Assembly: GCF_018760785.1 (NCBI RefSeq)
Contig: NZ_JAHHZO010000001.1
Location: 496,001 to 560,000, forward strand
Direction: 5' to 3'
From: Rhizobium sp. CSW-27
GTDB taxonomy: Bacteria > Pseudomonadota > Alphaproteobacteria > Rhizobiales > Rhizobiaceae
Length of the DNA stretch: 64,000 bases
Below are positions 44,906 to 54,954 of this stretch, in pieces; position 1 is the first letter of the stretch; every line of letters starts with the position of its first letter. Made by a program: the position numbers and the translations under genes. The notes beneath the pieces were generated by a model. It was not told the origin of the DNA. It did no database searches and was given only the letters and a program-made list of their open reading frames with translations.

Positions 44906-45697
44906 ATGTTCCTTTCCGCTTCCCTTGCCGCAGAACTCGAAAGCTTTTTCGCGCTGCATCCGCCGATGCAGATCGCCTTCCTGTTCTGCGCCGCGCTGAC
45001 CGGCGGGCTGGCGCGCGGCTTTTCCGGCTTCGGCGGCGCGCTGATCTTCGTGCCGCTGGCCGGGGCGGTGGCGGGACCGCAGGCGGCCTCGCCGGTGCTG
45101 CTGGTGATCGACGGCATCATGACGCTCGGCCTGTTGCCGGATGCGTGGCGCCGGGCCAACCGGCGCGAGGTGGGCACCATGCTGATCGGCGCGCTGGTCG
45201 GCGTGCCCGCCGGTACGGCGCTGCTGGCATTTGCCCCGCAGATGGCGCTGCGCTGGGCGATCTGCGGCATCGTGCTGGCGCTGCTGGCCTTCCTGATCTC
45301 CGGCTGGCGATATCGCGGCAGACCGAAGCCGGCGCTCAGCATCGCCACCGGCGCGCTGGCCGGCCTGTTCGGGGGCGTGGCGCAACTGTCCGGGCCGCCG
45401 GTCGTCGCCTACTGGCTGGGCGGCGCCATCGAGCGGACGGTGGTCCGGGCCAATCTGGTGGTCTATTTCGCCCTTGCCTCGGTGATCTCCGCCACCTCCT
45501 ATCTGAGCGCCGGCCTGTTGCGGCTGGATACGCTGCTGCTGGCCGCCGCCGTCGGCCCGGGCTATGGCATCGGCATTGCCATCGGTTCGCGCCTGTTCGG
45601 CGTGGCGAGCGAAGATACCTTCCGCCGCATCTGCTTCTGCCTGATCGCTGCCGCCGGCATCATCAGCCTACCGCTGCTCGACGGCGTGCTGCGCTGA
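44906..45697 (+). CDS. TauE/SafE-family sulfite/anion exporter
   Basis: A 263-residue inner-membrane protein with eight predicted helices. The family motif is LTGGLARGFSGFGGALIFVPLAG near the N-terminus, repeated as IATGALAGLFGGVAQLSGPPVVAYWL in the second half. Members export sulfoacetate, sulfite or other organic anions. The GTG at 44879 is an alternative start. It is divergent from the MazG-like gene. Confidence 0.88.
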   Translation: MFLSASLAAELESFFALHPPMQIAFLFCAALTGGLARGFSGFGGALIFVPLAGAVAGPQAASPVLLVIDGIMTLGLLPDAWRRANRREVGTMLIGALVGVPAGTALLAFAPQMALRWAICGIVLALLAFLISGWRYRGRPKPALSIATGALAGLFGGVAQLSGPPVVAYWLGGAIERTVVRANLVVYFALASVISATSYLSAGLLRLDTLLLAAAVGPGYGIGIAIGSRLFGVASEDTFRRICFCLIAAAGIISLPLLDGVLR

Positions 45698-45809
45698 GAC
45701 CCGTGCGCCGGCAGCAGCCCGCCAAAGGCTACCTTCAGGAAGGCTTAAGCCTCCGCCGCTAGCCTGTGCCGACCGGAAAGCAGGGCGGAGGCGAAACGCG
45801 GCGGCGGGC

Positions 45810-46865
45810 ATGAACAGCAGGATCGAAGCCATATGGCGCCGCAACCTTCGTCGCGGCCTGATCACCGGCGGTCTGGAGACGGCCGGCATTCTGGCGCGCG
45901 CCGGCGTTCTGCCGGAGGCGCGCGGGCGCGGCGCGATCTTCACCCTGCATCACGTCCGCCCGGCCGAGGCACGGCCCAGCGCACCGAACGCCCATCTGGA
46001 AGTCACGCCGGATTTTCTGGAGGCGGCGATCCTGCGGCTGAAGGAAGAGGGCTATGACTTCGTGCGGCTGGAAGATGTGCCGCGCCGGCTTTTCGAGCCA
46101 CAGGAGAAGCCCTTTGCCTGCTTCACGCTGGATGACGGCTATCGCGACAATCTCGATCATGCGCTGCCGGTCTTCGAACGGCAGGGCGTTCCCTTCATGG
46201 TCTTCATCAACGAGGGCTTTGCCGATCGCACCCACACCATCTGGTGGGAAACCCTGGCCGATCTGCTGAACGGCTGCGAGCGCCTGCGCTTCGATTTCGG
46301 CACTGGCGAGGAGGAACTGGATCTGTCGACCGGCACCGCCAGGCTCGATGCCTTCGACCGCTTCGCGCGCTTCATCGAGCGCGACTGCGAGGCGCAGGCG
46401 GTTTCGGCACTCGATGCCCTGGCGCGCCGGCACGGCATACAGCCGCTGGAGATCACCCGCCGCCTGACGATGGGGCGCGACGACCTGACGCGTCTCGCCC
46501 GCCATCCGCTTGCCTCCCTCGGCGCCCATACGGTGAGCCATCGGGCATTGCGACGGCTGACGGACGCGGAGGCCCTGCAGGAAATGCGCCGCTCGGCCGA
46601 CTGGCTGGAGAACCTGACCGGCCGGCGTCCGAGGGCGATCGCCTATCCCTATGGCACGCAGGCCACCGTTTCCGAGCGCGAGCAGGAGCTTGCCCGCCGG
46701 CTGGGCTTCGATATTGCCGTGACGACGCAGCCCGGCACGGTCTGCGAGCGCGATGCCGGCCGACTGACGGCCCTGCCCCGCATCTCGCTGAACGGCTATT
46801 ATCAGGAGCCCCGCTATGTGGCGGCGCTCGCCTCGGGCATTCCCTTCGCGATGGGGGCCGGCTGA
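45810..46865 (+). CDS. Polysaccharide deacetylase family protein
   Basis: A 351-residue NodB-like protein. The catalytic Asp-Asp is in CFTLDDGYRDN, the metal His pair is in LGAHTVSHRAL (HxxxH), and the end of the barrel reads AIAYPYGTQATVSEREQELA. An insertion of about 110 residues between the motifs is seen in related exopolysaccharide-locus deacetylases. There is no signal peptide, so a cytosolic or lipid-linked sugar substrate is possible. It converges with pdxH. Confidence 0.88.
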   Translation: MNSRIEAIWRRNLRRGLITGGLETAGILARAGVLPEARGRGAIFTLHHVRPAEARPSAPNAHLEVTPDFLEAAILRLKEEGYDFVRLEDVPRRLFEPQEKPFACFTLDDGYRDNLDHALPVFERQGVPFMVFINEGFADRTHTIWWETLADLLNGCERLRFDFGTGEEELDLSTGTARLDAFDRFARFIERDCEAQAVSALDALARRHGIQPLEITRRLTMGRDDLTRLARHPLASLGAHTVSHRALRRLTDAEALQEMRRSADWLENLTGRRPRAIAYPYGTQATVSEREQELARRLGFDIAVTTQPGTVCERDAGRLTALPRISLNGYYQEPRYVAALASGIPFAMGAG

Positions 46866-46904
46866 ACGCCACCGCCGTCGCCGGTCGTGCCGCCTGCGCC
46901 CCGG

Positions 46905-47525
46905 TCAGGGATACATGCGCACCTTCGCCCAGTCCTCGCCCGGCGCGGCGCGACGAAACTCCACCCGGTCATGCAGGCGGAAGGGCCGGTCGTGCCAGAA
47001 CTCGATGGAGGTCGGTTCGATGCGGAAGCCGGACCAGTGGCGCGGCCGCGGAATCTCGCCGATCGCATAGCGGGCGGTATATTCGGCCACGGCCTTTTCC
47101 AGCGCAAAGCGGCTTTCCAGCGGCCGCGACTGCTTGGAGGCCCAGGCGCCGATTCGGCTGCCGCGCGGGCGCGAGGCATAATAAGCATCGGCCTCCTCGT
47201 CGGACACCACGCTTACCGGCCCGCGCAGGCGCACCTGCCGGCGCAGCGATTTCCAGTGGAAGCACATGGCCGCCTTCTGCTGGCCGAGAATTTCACGGCC
47301 CTTCTGGCTTTCGAAATTCGTATAGAAAACGAAGCCCCGCTCGTCGAACCCCTTCAGCAGCACCATGCGCACATTAGGCAGGCCGTGCTCATCGACGGTG
47401 GCCAGCGCCACGGCGTTCGGATCGTTGATCTCGGAACCTTCTGCATCCTTCAGCCATTCTGCGAAAAGGGCGTAGGGTTCGCTTTCCAGGGTGAAGTCAC
47501 CGCTTGTTAACCGATCTTCAGACAT
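46905..47525 (-). CDS. pdxH: Pyridoxamine 5'-phosphate oxidase
   Basis: The 206-residue FMN enzyme that makes pyridoxal 5'-phosphate. Recognisable blocks are [67 protein letters not shown] and the C-terminal [19 protein letters not shown]. It is divergent from the RT0821-type lipoprotein gene, a common rhizobial order. Confidence 0.96.
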   Translation of the reverse strand: MSEDRLTSGDFTLESEPYALFAEWLKDAEGSEINDPNAVALATVDEHGLPNVRMVLLKGFDERGFVFYTNFESQKGREILGQQKAAMCFHWKSLRRQVRLRGPVSVVSDEEADAYYASRPRGSRIGAWASKQSRPLESRFALEKAVAEYTARYAIGEIPRPRHWSGFRIEPTSIEFWHDRPFRLHDRVEFRRAAPGEDWAKVRMYP

Positions 47526-47562
47526 ATTGACTAAAATGCTCCCGATCTGATCAAATCAACCC

Positions 47563-48042
47563 GTGAACCGTTTCCGGACTGGACGCAAGGTGGCAGTGAC
47601 AGCAAAGACAAACAACCGCACCCGGACGCCGCTGTCGCTTCTGCTCAATGCAGCCATTGTAGTCCTCCTTGCTGGCTCGGTATCCGGTTGCACGAGCGGC
47701 GCCTTCGACCTGTTCGACAGCTCGCCCAAGGTGGACCGGAGCCTTTCCACGTCGACCATTCCGAAGCGCTCCGAAGAAGCGGTATCCGACGAGGTGACGG
47801 TGCGCAATGCCGTGACCTCCGCCGACCTGTCGAAAATAGGCGCCTCGCCCCTGCCTTGGGCCAATACGGCAACCGGCAGCGCCGGCGTCGTCTCCGGCAT
47901 CCGCGAGGCGAAGGTGTCGGGGCAGTTGTGCCGCGGCTTCGTCACCACCCGCCATTCCTATGACGGCATCGCCAAGTTCACCGGCCAGGCCTGCATGGTC
48001 GACAGCGGCGACTGGATGCTGACCTCCTTCGAACGCCAGTAA
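47563..48042 (+). CDS. RT0821/Lpp0805-type surface lipoprotein
   Basis: A 159-residue lipoprotein. After a hydrophilic start, LLLNAAIVVLLAGSVSGC gives the lipobox near residue 43, and the C-terminal LPWANTATGSAGVVSGIRE ... CRGFVTTRHSYDG is the conserved RT0821 domain. The function is unknown. The GTG at 47563 is the first in-frame start; an internal start would shorten the long N-terminal extension before the lipobox. Confidence 0.85.
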   Translation: MNRFRTGRKVAVTAKTNNRTRTPLSLLLNAAIVVLLAGSVSGCTSGAFDLFDSSPKVDRSLSTSTIPKRSEEAVSDEVTVRNAVTSADLSKIGASPLPWANTATGSAGVVSGIREAKVSGQLCRGFVTTRHSYDGIAKFTGQACMVDSGDWMLTSFERQ

Positions 48043-48323
48043 CGCCGAACACAGACGGGCAGCCCGCATGTCCGGCGCCGGGCCGTGCGCGGCCATGGCC
48101 CGCCGCGGCGCAATGCATGACGCGCGCTTACCTTCCCTTAAGCTTAATTTTACTGTCCCGGCGGCGTAAATCCTCTTTAGAGAGTCCTGCTCCTATTCTG
48201 CGCGGCATAAGCCAGGGGTCGACAGTCCGTCTTGCGGAACCTGTCGGGCCGGCACGAGTTGTTTGACCTTCGGCGCACCCGGTCATTCCGGTGTCGCGCA
48301 GGGAACCGAGTTGGTGGATTGTG

Positions 48324-49538
48324 ATGCGCGACCCCTATTCCCTTCTGGGCGTTCAGAAAGACGCCGGGCCCGACGAAATAAAGGCCGCATGGCGGTCCAA
48401 GGCCAAGACGCTGCACCCGGATCACAACCAGGGCGATCCGCTGGCGACCCGGCGTTTCGCCGAGGTGGGCCAGGCCTATGAAGTGTTGAAGGATCCGGAC
48501 CGCCGCCGTCGCTACGACCGGGCGGTGGAGACGCAGCAGACCATCATGCAGCAGCGGGAGGCGGCCCGCCAGGCGGAGGAGCGCGCCCGCGCCGCCCGCG
48601 CCAATGCGGAAAAGGTGATGGAGGAACTGGCCCGCGCCAATGCACAGCGCGCCCAGAACCAGGCCCATGCCCAGGGCACCGCCGGCCCCGGCACGCTGGG
48701 CAGCGAGCAGGAAAGCCCGGAAGACATCATCAACCGCATCTTCGGCTCCCCTTCCGATCCCCGCCCGGCCACTGGACAGGGGCAAGGCCAGAGCCAGAGT
48801 CAGGGTGCGGGTACGGGTCAGGCCCAGCCGCACGGCCCGTCGCAGGCAAGGGCACAGCAGGCACCGCCGCGCCCCGACGCCGCCGCCCCCGAACAGGCAC
48901 AGGCCGCCGCCGGTGCCGAAGCGAAGGGCGACCCGTCCGGCCAGAAGGCGCCGCCGCCCCTTCCGCTGCAGGCGATCGAACTGCTCTCCGGCCTGATGCG
49001 ACGCATCCGCGGCAGCACGCCGCCACCGGAAAAGGCACCGGATCTCATCGCCACCGCCACCGTATCGCTGAACGACATGCTGCAGCTTGCCCCGGCCACG
49101 GTCTCGCTCTCGGACGGGCGCGAGGTGCGCCTGCCCCTGGAAGCCGGCATGACCGACGGCCATGTCATCCGCCTGCCCGGCCAGGGACTGCGCATTCCCG
49201 GCACCCAGCGCGGCGATCTGGTGGTGACGCTGCGCATTGCCCGCGACGAGCGCTTCCGCGTCGAGGGCCACGACCTGCACACGGTGCTGCCCATCTCGCT
49301 GGAGGATGCGGTTCTTGGCACCGAAGCCGAGGTGGAAACGCCGGGCGGCCGGGTTGCCGTCTCCATTCCCGCCTGGACCGGCTCGGACCAGAGCCTCAGG
49401 ATCGCGGGCCTCGGACTGCACAGGGAGGTCGGACAGCGCGGCGACATCGTGGTCGAGGTGCGCGTCATTCTCTGGGAGAAACCGGACCCGAAGGTGATCG
49501 ACCTGATGCGCCACATGCGCTACGGCCTCTTCGTGTGA
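48324..49538 (+). CDS. DnaJ-domain co-chaperone (CbpA-like)
   Basis: A 404-residue J protein. The J domain (1-70) has RDPYSLLGVQKDAGPDEIKAAW and the catalytic HPD in TLHPDHNQGDP. A charged coiled-coil-like stretch and a low-complexity Gly/Gln/Pro region (about 150-220) lead to a C-terminal peptide-binding domain (from ATATVSLNDMLQ). There is no zinc-finger CxxCxGxG repeat, so it is a CbpA/DnaJ class B type. It lies upstream of fabI, as in other rhizobia. Confidence 0.93.
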   Translation: MRDPYSLLGVQKDAGPDEIKAAWRSKAKTLHPDHNQGDPLATRRFAEVGQAYEVLKDPDRRRRYDRAVETQQTIMQQREAARQAEERARAARANAEKVMEELARANAQRAQNQAHAQGTAGPGTLGSEQESPEDIINRIFGSPSDPRPATGQGQGQSQSQGAGTGQAQPHGPSQARAQQAPPRPDAAAPEQAQAAAGAEAKGDPSGQKAPPPLPLQAIELLSGLMRRIRGSTPPPEKAPDLIATATVSLNDMLQLAPATVSLSDGREVRLPLEAGMTDGHVIRLPGQGLRIPGTQRGDLVVTLRIARDERFRVEGHDLHTVLPISLEDAVLGTEAEVETPGGRVAVSIPAWTGSDQSLRIAGLGLHREVGQRGDIVVEVRVILWEKPDPKVIDLMRHMRYGLFV

Positions 49539-49671
49539 CGGTTTTGCGACGTTATCCAACATCGCGCACCCATTGTTACGGAGCCTTACAGGAGATGATC
49601 CGCGTCAAGCTTGAACGCGGGGGCGGGCTATGCCATAGGCAAAATTCGTCTAAAGTCTCAGGGGATAGAGT

Positions 49672-50490
49672 ATGGCTCAGGCAACCGGCCTCATGGCAGG
49701 CAAACGCGGCATCATCATGGGTGTTGCGAACAATCGTTCCATCGCCTGGGGAATTGCCAAGGCCATTCATGCACAGGGCGGCGAAGTGGCATTCACCTAC
49801 CAGGGTGACGCGATCAAGAAGCGCGTCGAGCCTCTGGCCGCCGAACTCGGCGCGACGCTCGCCGGCCACTGCGACGTCAGCGACGAAGCCAGCATCGATG
49901 CCGTCTTCGCCGACATCGAACAGCGCTGGGGCAAGATCGACTTCCTGGTGCACGCCATCGGCTTTTCCGACAAGGACGAACTGACCGGCCGCTATATCGA
50001 CACCTCGCCGGAAAACTTCTCCAAGACCATGCAGATCTCGGTGTTTTCCTTCACCTCGGTTGCCCGTCGCGCTGAAAAGCTGATGACGGACGGCGGCTCC
50101 ATGCTGACGCTGACCTATTACGGTGCCGAAAAGGTGATGCCGAACTACAACGTGATGGGCGTTGCCAAGGCCGCGCTTGAAGCCAGCGTGAAGTATCTCG
50201 CCGTCGACCTCGGCCCGAAGAACATCCGCGTCAACGCGATCTCGGCCGGCCCGATCAAGACGCTGGCCGCCTCCGGCATCGGCGATTTCCGCTACATTCT
50301 GAAGTGGAACGAGTACAATGCGCCGCTGCGCCGCACGGTCACCATTGACGAAGTGGGCGATGTCGGTCTCTACATGCTCTCCGACCTGTCGCGCTCGGTC
50401 ACCGGTGAGGTGCACCATGCCGACAGCGGCTACCACGTCGTCGGCATGAAGGCGGTGGACGCGCCCGACATTTCCGTCGTCAAGGACTGA
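49672..50490 (+). CDS. fabI: Enoyl-[acyl-carrier-protein] reductase (NADH)
   Basis: A 272-residue SDR-type reductase of the last step in fatty-acid elongation and the triclosan target class. The nucleotide-binding loop is IIMGVANNRSIAWGIAKA, and the catalytic Tyr159 and Lys166 (YNVMGVAK) match E. coli Tyr156/Lys163. The substrate loop is ISAGPIKTLAASGI. A GGGG-A site precedes the ATG at 49672. A histidine phosphatase gene follows after 23 bases. Confidence 0.96.
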   Translation: MAQATGLMAGKRGIIMGVANNRSIAWGIAKAIHAQGGEVAFTYQGDAIKKRVEPLAAELGATLAGHCDVSDEASIDAVFADIEQRWGKIDFLVHAIGFSDKDELTGRYIDTSPENFSKTMQISVFSFTSVARRAEKLMTDGGSMLTLTYYGAEKVMPNYNVMGVAKAALEASVKYLAVDLGPKNIRVNAISAGPIKTLAASGIGDFRYILKWNEYNAPLRRTVTIDEVGDVGLYMLSDLSRSVTGEVHHADSGYHVVGMKAVDAPDISVVKD

Positions 50491-50513
50491 GGTCTAACGC
50501 CAGGACAGGCACC

Positions 50514-51104
50514 GTGCTCATCTACATGATCCGCCACGGGCAGACCGACTGGAATGCCGAAGGCAGGCTTCAGGGCCAGAAGGATATCGGCCTCAACGAC
50601 ACGGGGCGCGCCCAGGCGCGCCACAACGGCGAGACATTGCGCACACTTCTCACCGATCGGGTGGAGGCCTTCGATTTCGTGGCCTCCCCTCTCTCCCGCA
50701 CGCGGGAGACCATGCAGCTCGCCCGCCAGTCGATCGGCCTCGATCCGCTGGCCTACCGCACCGACGAACGGCTCATCGAACTCTCCTTCGGGGATTGGGA
50801 AGGCCACACGCTGGAGGAAATCCGGCTGCTGGCACCGGAGCGGCTGAAGGCGCGCTCGCGGCAGAAGTGGAGCTTCATTCCGCCCGGCGCCGATGCGGAA
50901 AGCTATGAAATCCTCTCCTGGCGGATCGGTGCCTGGCTGCAATCGGTGGAACAGCCGACCGTCTGCGTCAGCCATGGCGGCGTTATCCGCTGCGTGCTGA
51001 AACTGGTCGGCGGCTGGGACGAAATGGATGCGGCGCGCTGCGACATCCATCAGGACCGCGTTCTCGTCATCGAACGCGACAATGGCCGCGTCGAGTGGCT
51101 CTGA
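50514..51104 (+). CDS. Histidine phosphatase (phosphoglycerate mutase-like)
   Basis: 196 residues of the branch-1 histidine phosphatase superfamily: the catalytic MIRHGQTDWNAEGRLQGQKDIGLN (His of RHG), FDFVASPLSRTRETMQLA, the acid residue region LIELSFGDWEGHTLEE, and the second His in VCVSHGGVIRCVLK. The substrate is unknown. The start is a GTG at 50514. It converges with the DUF1344 gene. Confidence 0.9.
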   Translation: MLIYMIRHGQTDWNAEGRLQGQKDIGLNDTGRAQARHNGETLRTLLTDRVEAFDFVASPLSRTRETMQLARQSIGLDPLAYRTDERLIELSFGDWEGHTLEEIRLLAPERLKARSRQKWSFIPPGADAESYEILSWRIGAWLQSVEQPTVCVSHGGVIRCVLKLVGGWDEMDAARCDIHQDRVLVIERDNGRVEWL

Positions 51105-51140
51105 CGCGCGCCGACCGGCTGCATGCGTCAGGCGGCGGTC

Positions 51141-51401
51141 TTACTGGACGATCTGCAGGTCATCCACCACGCGGCTTCCATCGACGATGGTATAGAACAC
51201 CACCACCTTGACGCCCGAGGCCAGCCCGTCGAAGTTGAACTCCTCCGGCACCTTGTAGACCTTGCCGTCATCCAGCGTCAGGCTCAGCTTCTTCTTGTCG
51301 ATGGCCTTGATGGTGGATTCGACATCCATGCTCTGGGCAACCGTCGACAGCGGGGACAGGATGCTTGCGGTTGCAAGCAGTGCGGCGATCAGGAGGCGCA
51401 T
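51141..51401 (-). CDS. DUF1344 periplasmic protein
   Basis: An 86-residue secreted protein with a signal peptide (about 1-23, cleavage near VAQS) and the DUF1344 core VESTIKAIDKKKLSLTLDDGKVYKVPEEFNFDGL. The function is unknown; members are common in Rhizobiales. It is divergent from the large GGDEF-EAL gene, with 263 bases between. Confidence 0.88.
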   Translation of the reverse strand: MRLLIAALLATASILSPLSTVAQSMDVESTIKAIDKKKLSLTLDDGKVYKVPEEFNFDGLASGVKVVVFYTIVDGSRVVDDLQIVQ

Positions 51402-51664
51402 GGTGTAAGCTCTGGGCACATCGGCGAATGTTTTGTTTCGAAACATGTTTTGCCTTCCGATTATGGCGAAATTTGCCCGTCCGCATGGCATCCGGCACCT
51501 TATTGATGAAGACAATTTTTACAAATTGCAACCAACCGGCGGAAGCAGCCGCGAAATCGGCGGCCGCAGGCAATCCTCAGGCGTTGTCCGCGCAGGAAAA
51601 CCCGGCGGTTTCCGTTTATCAGCGCAATCGGAAATTAACCCGGCGCCCGTAAGGATGGCGCCTG

Positions 51665-54600
51665 ATGTCTGCAAGCTTTCAAAAAAGGCCCGTCCGCTTG
51701 GTCTCCTGGCTCCTGTCGAACCGGCACACGGACGAGGCACATGTCCGCTGGCGAAAGCCCGTCCTCATCGCCGCAGCGATCGCGCTCGTGCTTGTCGCGG
51801 CGGGCGTCGTCATCGACCGCTATCGCAGCCAGGTTTACCAGGAGCAGCTGCGGGCCGCGACGGAACGCACCGTCAACAGCCTGATGCAGCGGGTCAAGGG
51901 CCGGTTGCAGGGCGACATGCTGATCGCCGACCATCTGGCACATCTGCTGGCGCATGAGGGCATCCAGCGCCCCGACCTCTTCGAGGAAGATGCCCGCCGC
52001 CTCCTGAAGCAGACTCCGCACACGCTGGCGGTGGCGCTGGCGCCGGACCGCAAGTTCGACCGGCTGATCCTGCGCAACGAGACCGCGACCGGTACGGCGG
52101 GGACCTTTGCCCGTCTCGACCTTGCCGCCCTCGCCGCGCGGCTGCAGGAGCAGGACACGACACAACCCCCGCTGGAGGTGGCCGGCGCCGGCGACCAGAC
52201 GCTGACGCTTGTCGTGCCGGTGATCCGCGAGGGCAGATCCTGGGGGGCGCTCGCGCTGATCATCGACCAGCCGCAATTCTTCGCCGAAGCCGGCATCGAC
52301 GTGCAGAGCGCCTCGGTCTCCTTTCGCGACATGCTGGCGGATGAGTGGCTGCATGTGGCCGTGCGCCACGTGGACCCGCGCGGCGAGACCCTGCTGACCG
52401 GGCAGGCGGATCTTGCCGATCTGGCGCCGGTCGCCTCCGCCATTCCGGTTGCCGGCGGGCGCTGGGAGGTGATGGCGGCACCGCGCCAGGGCTGGGACGC
52501 CAGCCCGACCGACCAGCTGTCGTTCCGCTGGCTGCTGGCAGCGGCTGGGCTCGGCATGATCCTGCCGATCTTCTTCGCCAGCCTGCTGATCGGCGAGCGC
52601 AACCGCCACATCGCCATGCTGAAGAGCCGCGAGGCCAATCTCGTGGAGCTGTCGAAACGCTTCAACCTGGCGATGGAGACTTCGAACATCGGCATCTGGG
52701 AAGTGACGGGCGACAATCATCTGACCTGGGACCAGCGCGCCGCGGCGCTGCATGACCGCCCGGACGATCACGACAGCAACCGGCTGGAGGAATGGCTGCG
52801 CAGCATCCATCCGGAAGATGCCGCGGCGGCGGAGGCGCATTTCTTCACCTGCATCTGCTCGACCAGCCCCTGCACCCAGATCTACCGCATCCGTCTCTCC
52901 GACGGCACGCTGCGCCATCTGCGCTCGGCCGGCGCGAGCTACCGGCATGCCGACGGCAGCACCCGCACCACCGGCATCGTCTGGGACGTGACCGCCGATA
53001 TCCTGATGAACCAGAGGCTGCGCACCGCCAAGGAAACCAGCGACATCAAGAATGCCGAACTGGAACTGGCGCTGGACGAGTTGTCCAACCGCGAGCACCA
53101 ACTGGAGGAGTTGTCGACAAGGCTCGATCTCGCCCTCGGCTCCTACAATTGCGGCATCTGGGAATCGCATCCGGAATCCCGCACCGAAATCTGGGACCGG
53201 CGCATGTGCCAGCTCTATGGCGTGCCCTACACCGACGGCCACATCACCGCCGAACAGTGGCTGAGCCTGGTCCATCCGGACGACCGCCGGCTGGCCGAGC
53301 GGCTTTCGACGCATTTTCCGTCCAGGCCCACCGGTCAGCCGCTGGTGGTGCGCGTGCCGCAGCCGGATGGCAGCATCCGCTTCGTGCGGTCCATCGGCCG
53401 GCCGCACACCCTGCGCGACGGCAGCCAGAAGCTGGTCGGCATCGCCTTCGACGTGACGGAGGACATGCTGATGCAGGAGCGGCTGAAGGCCGCCAAGCTG
53501 GAGGCGGATGCCAAGAACGTGGAGCTGGAGCTTGCCCGCCGCCGCATCGAATACAACGCGCTGCACGATCCGCTGACCGGTCTTGCCAACCGCCGCAAGC
53601 TGGACCTGGAACTCGACGCCCTGTCGCTCGACAGCCGCCGGCAGCGCCGGCAGGTCTCGCTGCTGCATCTGGACCTCGACCGCTTCAAGCAGATCAACGA
53701 CACGCTGGGACATGCCGCCGGTGACGCCATGCTGGTGCATGCGGCACAGATCCTCACCCGCAATGTCGGGCCGCGCGATCTGGTGGCCCGCATCGGCGGC
53801 GACGAGTTCGTCATCTTCGTGGCCGACAATGCCGAGCCGAAGGACATGGCGGCGCTGGCCGGGCGGATCGTCGCCGAACTGCGCCAGCCCGTCGATTTCG
53901 AGGGCTTTTCCTGTCGCTGCGGCGTTTCCATCGGCATCGCCCAGGAACGCGGCATGAAGATCGATGCGCGGCGGATGCTGGTCAATGCCGACATCGCGCT
54001 CTACCGGGCCAAGGGCCTTGGCCGCAACCGCTTCGAATTCTTCACACAGAACCTGCAGGCCGAGATCATTCGCCACAAGCAGACGGCGGACGAGATCCTG
54101 GCCGGCATCGAGAACCACCAGTTCACCGCCTGGTATCAGCCGCAGTTCTGCGCCATCACGCGTCAGCTGGCCGGCGTCGAGGCGTTGATCCGCTGGCACC
54201 ATCCGCAGCGCGGCATTCTGACGCCCGACGCCTTCCTGAAGATCGCCGAGGATCTCAACGTGGCGGCCACCCTCGACCAGATCGTCCTCGAAAACGTGCT
54301 GAAGGACCAGATGCGCTGGGCCGCCGCCGGCATCCGCATTCCGCGGGTCTCCGTCAACGTATCCTCCCGGCGCCTGAGCGACCGCGCGCTGATCGACACG
54401 CTGCAGACGCTGCCGATCACCCCCGGCCAGATTGCCTTCGAACTCCTGGAATCGATCTTCCTCGATGACGGAGAGGATCTGGTGACGGAGAACCTGGAAC
54501 GGATCAAGGCGCTCGGTGTCGACATCGAGATCGATGATTTCGGCACCGGCCATACCTCGATCGTCAGCCTGCTGAAACTGAAGCCGCGGCGGCTGAAGAT

Positions 54601-54844
54601 CGACCGCCAGCTGGTGATGCCGATCCTGACGGCACCGCAGGAACGGGCGCTGGTGCGCTCGATCATCGAGATTGCCCGCTCGCTGGGTGTCGATACCGTT
54701 GCCGAGGGCGTGGAAAGCCTGGAACATGCCACCATGCTGCGCGACATGGGCTGCGACCTGCTGCAGGGCTATGCCTTCGCCAGGGCCATGCCCTATGCCG
54801 AGTTCACCGAGGCCGCCCGCACCGGCTTCAGCCGGATCGCCTGA
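51665..54844 (+). CDS. Membrane GGDEF-EAL protein with two PAS-like domains
   Basis: A 1059-residue c-di-GMP enzyme. TM1 (about 33-50), a periplasmic CHASE-like sensor (50-285), TM2 (about 286-310), two PAS/PAC-like regions (about 330-450 and 495-620) joined by coiled coil, then GGDEF and EAL. The GGDEF is intact (ARIGGDEFVIF) and the EAL keeps VEALIRWHHPQRG, ELLESIF, IDDFGTGHTSIVSL, KIDRQLV and VAEGVES, so both activities are possible. It has a single upstream ATG with no close neighbour gene. Confidence 0.94.
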   Translation: MSASFQKRPVRLVSWLLSNRHTDEAHVRWRKPVLIAAAIALVLVAAGVVIDRYRSQVYQEQLRAATERTVNSLMQRVKGRLQGDMLIADHLAHLLAHEGIQRPDLFEEDARRLLKQTPHTLAVALAPDRKFDRLILRNETATGTAGTFARLDLAALAARLQEQDTTQPPLEVAGAGDQTLTLVVPVIREGRSWGALALIIDQPQFFAEAGIDVQSASVSFRDMLADEWLHVAVRHVDPRGETLLTGQADLADLAPVASAIPVAGGRWEVMAAPRQGWDASPTDQLSFRWLLAAAGLGMILPIFFASLLIGERNRHIAMLKSREANLVELSKRFNLAMETSNIGIWEVTGDNHLTWDQRAAALHDRPDDHDSNRLEEWLRSIHPEDAAAAEAHFFTCICSTSPCTQIYRIRLSDGTLRHLRSAGASYRHADGSTRTTGIVWDVTADILMNQRLRTAKETSDIKNAELELALDELSNREHQLEELSTRLDLALGSYNCGIWESHPESRTEIWDRRMCQLYGVPYTDGHITAEQWLSLVHPDDRRLAERLSTHFPSRPTGQPLVVRVPQPDGSIRFVRSIGRPHTLRDGSQKLVGIAFDVTEDMLMQERLKAAKLEADAKNVELELARRRIEYNALHDPLTGLANRRKLDLELDALSLDSRRQRRQVSLLHLDLDRFKQINDTLGHAAGDAMLVHAAQILTRNVGPRDLVARIGGDEFVIFVADNAEPKDMAALAGRIVAELRQPVDFEGFSCRCGVSIGIAQERGMKIDARRMLVNADIALYRAKGLGRNRFEFFTQNLQAEIIRHKQTADEILAGIENHQFTAWYQPQFCAITRQLAGVEALIRWHHPQRGILTPDAFLKIAEDLNVAATLDQIVLENVLKDQMRWAAAGIRIPRVSVNVSSRRLSDRALIDTLQTLPITPGQIAFELLESIFLDDGEDLVTENLERIKALGVDIEIDDFGTGHTSIVSLLKLKPRRLKIDRQLVMPILTAPQERALVRSIIEIARSLGVDTVAEGVESLEHATMLRDMGCDLLQGYAFARAMPYAEFTEAARTGFSRIA

Positions 54845-54954
54845 CCGGGCGCGGCCGGCCGCTCGAAAAAGGACTTCCCCCCCGCCCGCCTTTTCCACTA
54901 TGACAGGGCCGCTCAACGTCCCGGCGGCCTGGCGTCGCCCAACGGTCAGGTCTC

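Noticed and set aside
48138..48155. CtrA box before the dnaJ-like gene
   Set aside because: Two TTAA elements are present but with a 3-base spacing, not the 7-base spacing of CtrA sites.
51635..54916. 1093-codon minus-strand open frame opposite the GGDEF-EAL gene
   Set aside because: The plus strand has intact PAS, GGDEF and EAL motifs; the antisense frame has no recognisable domain.
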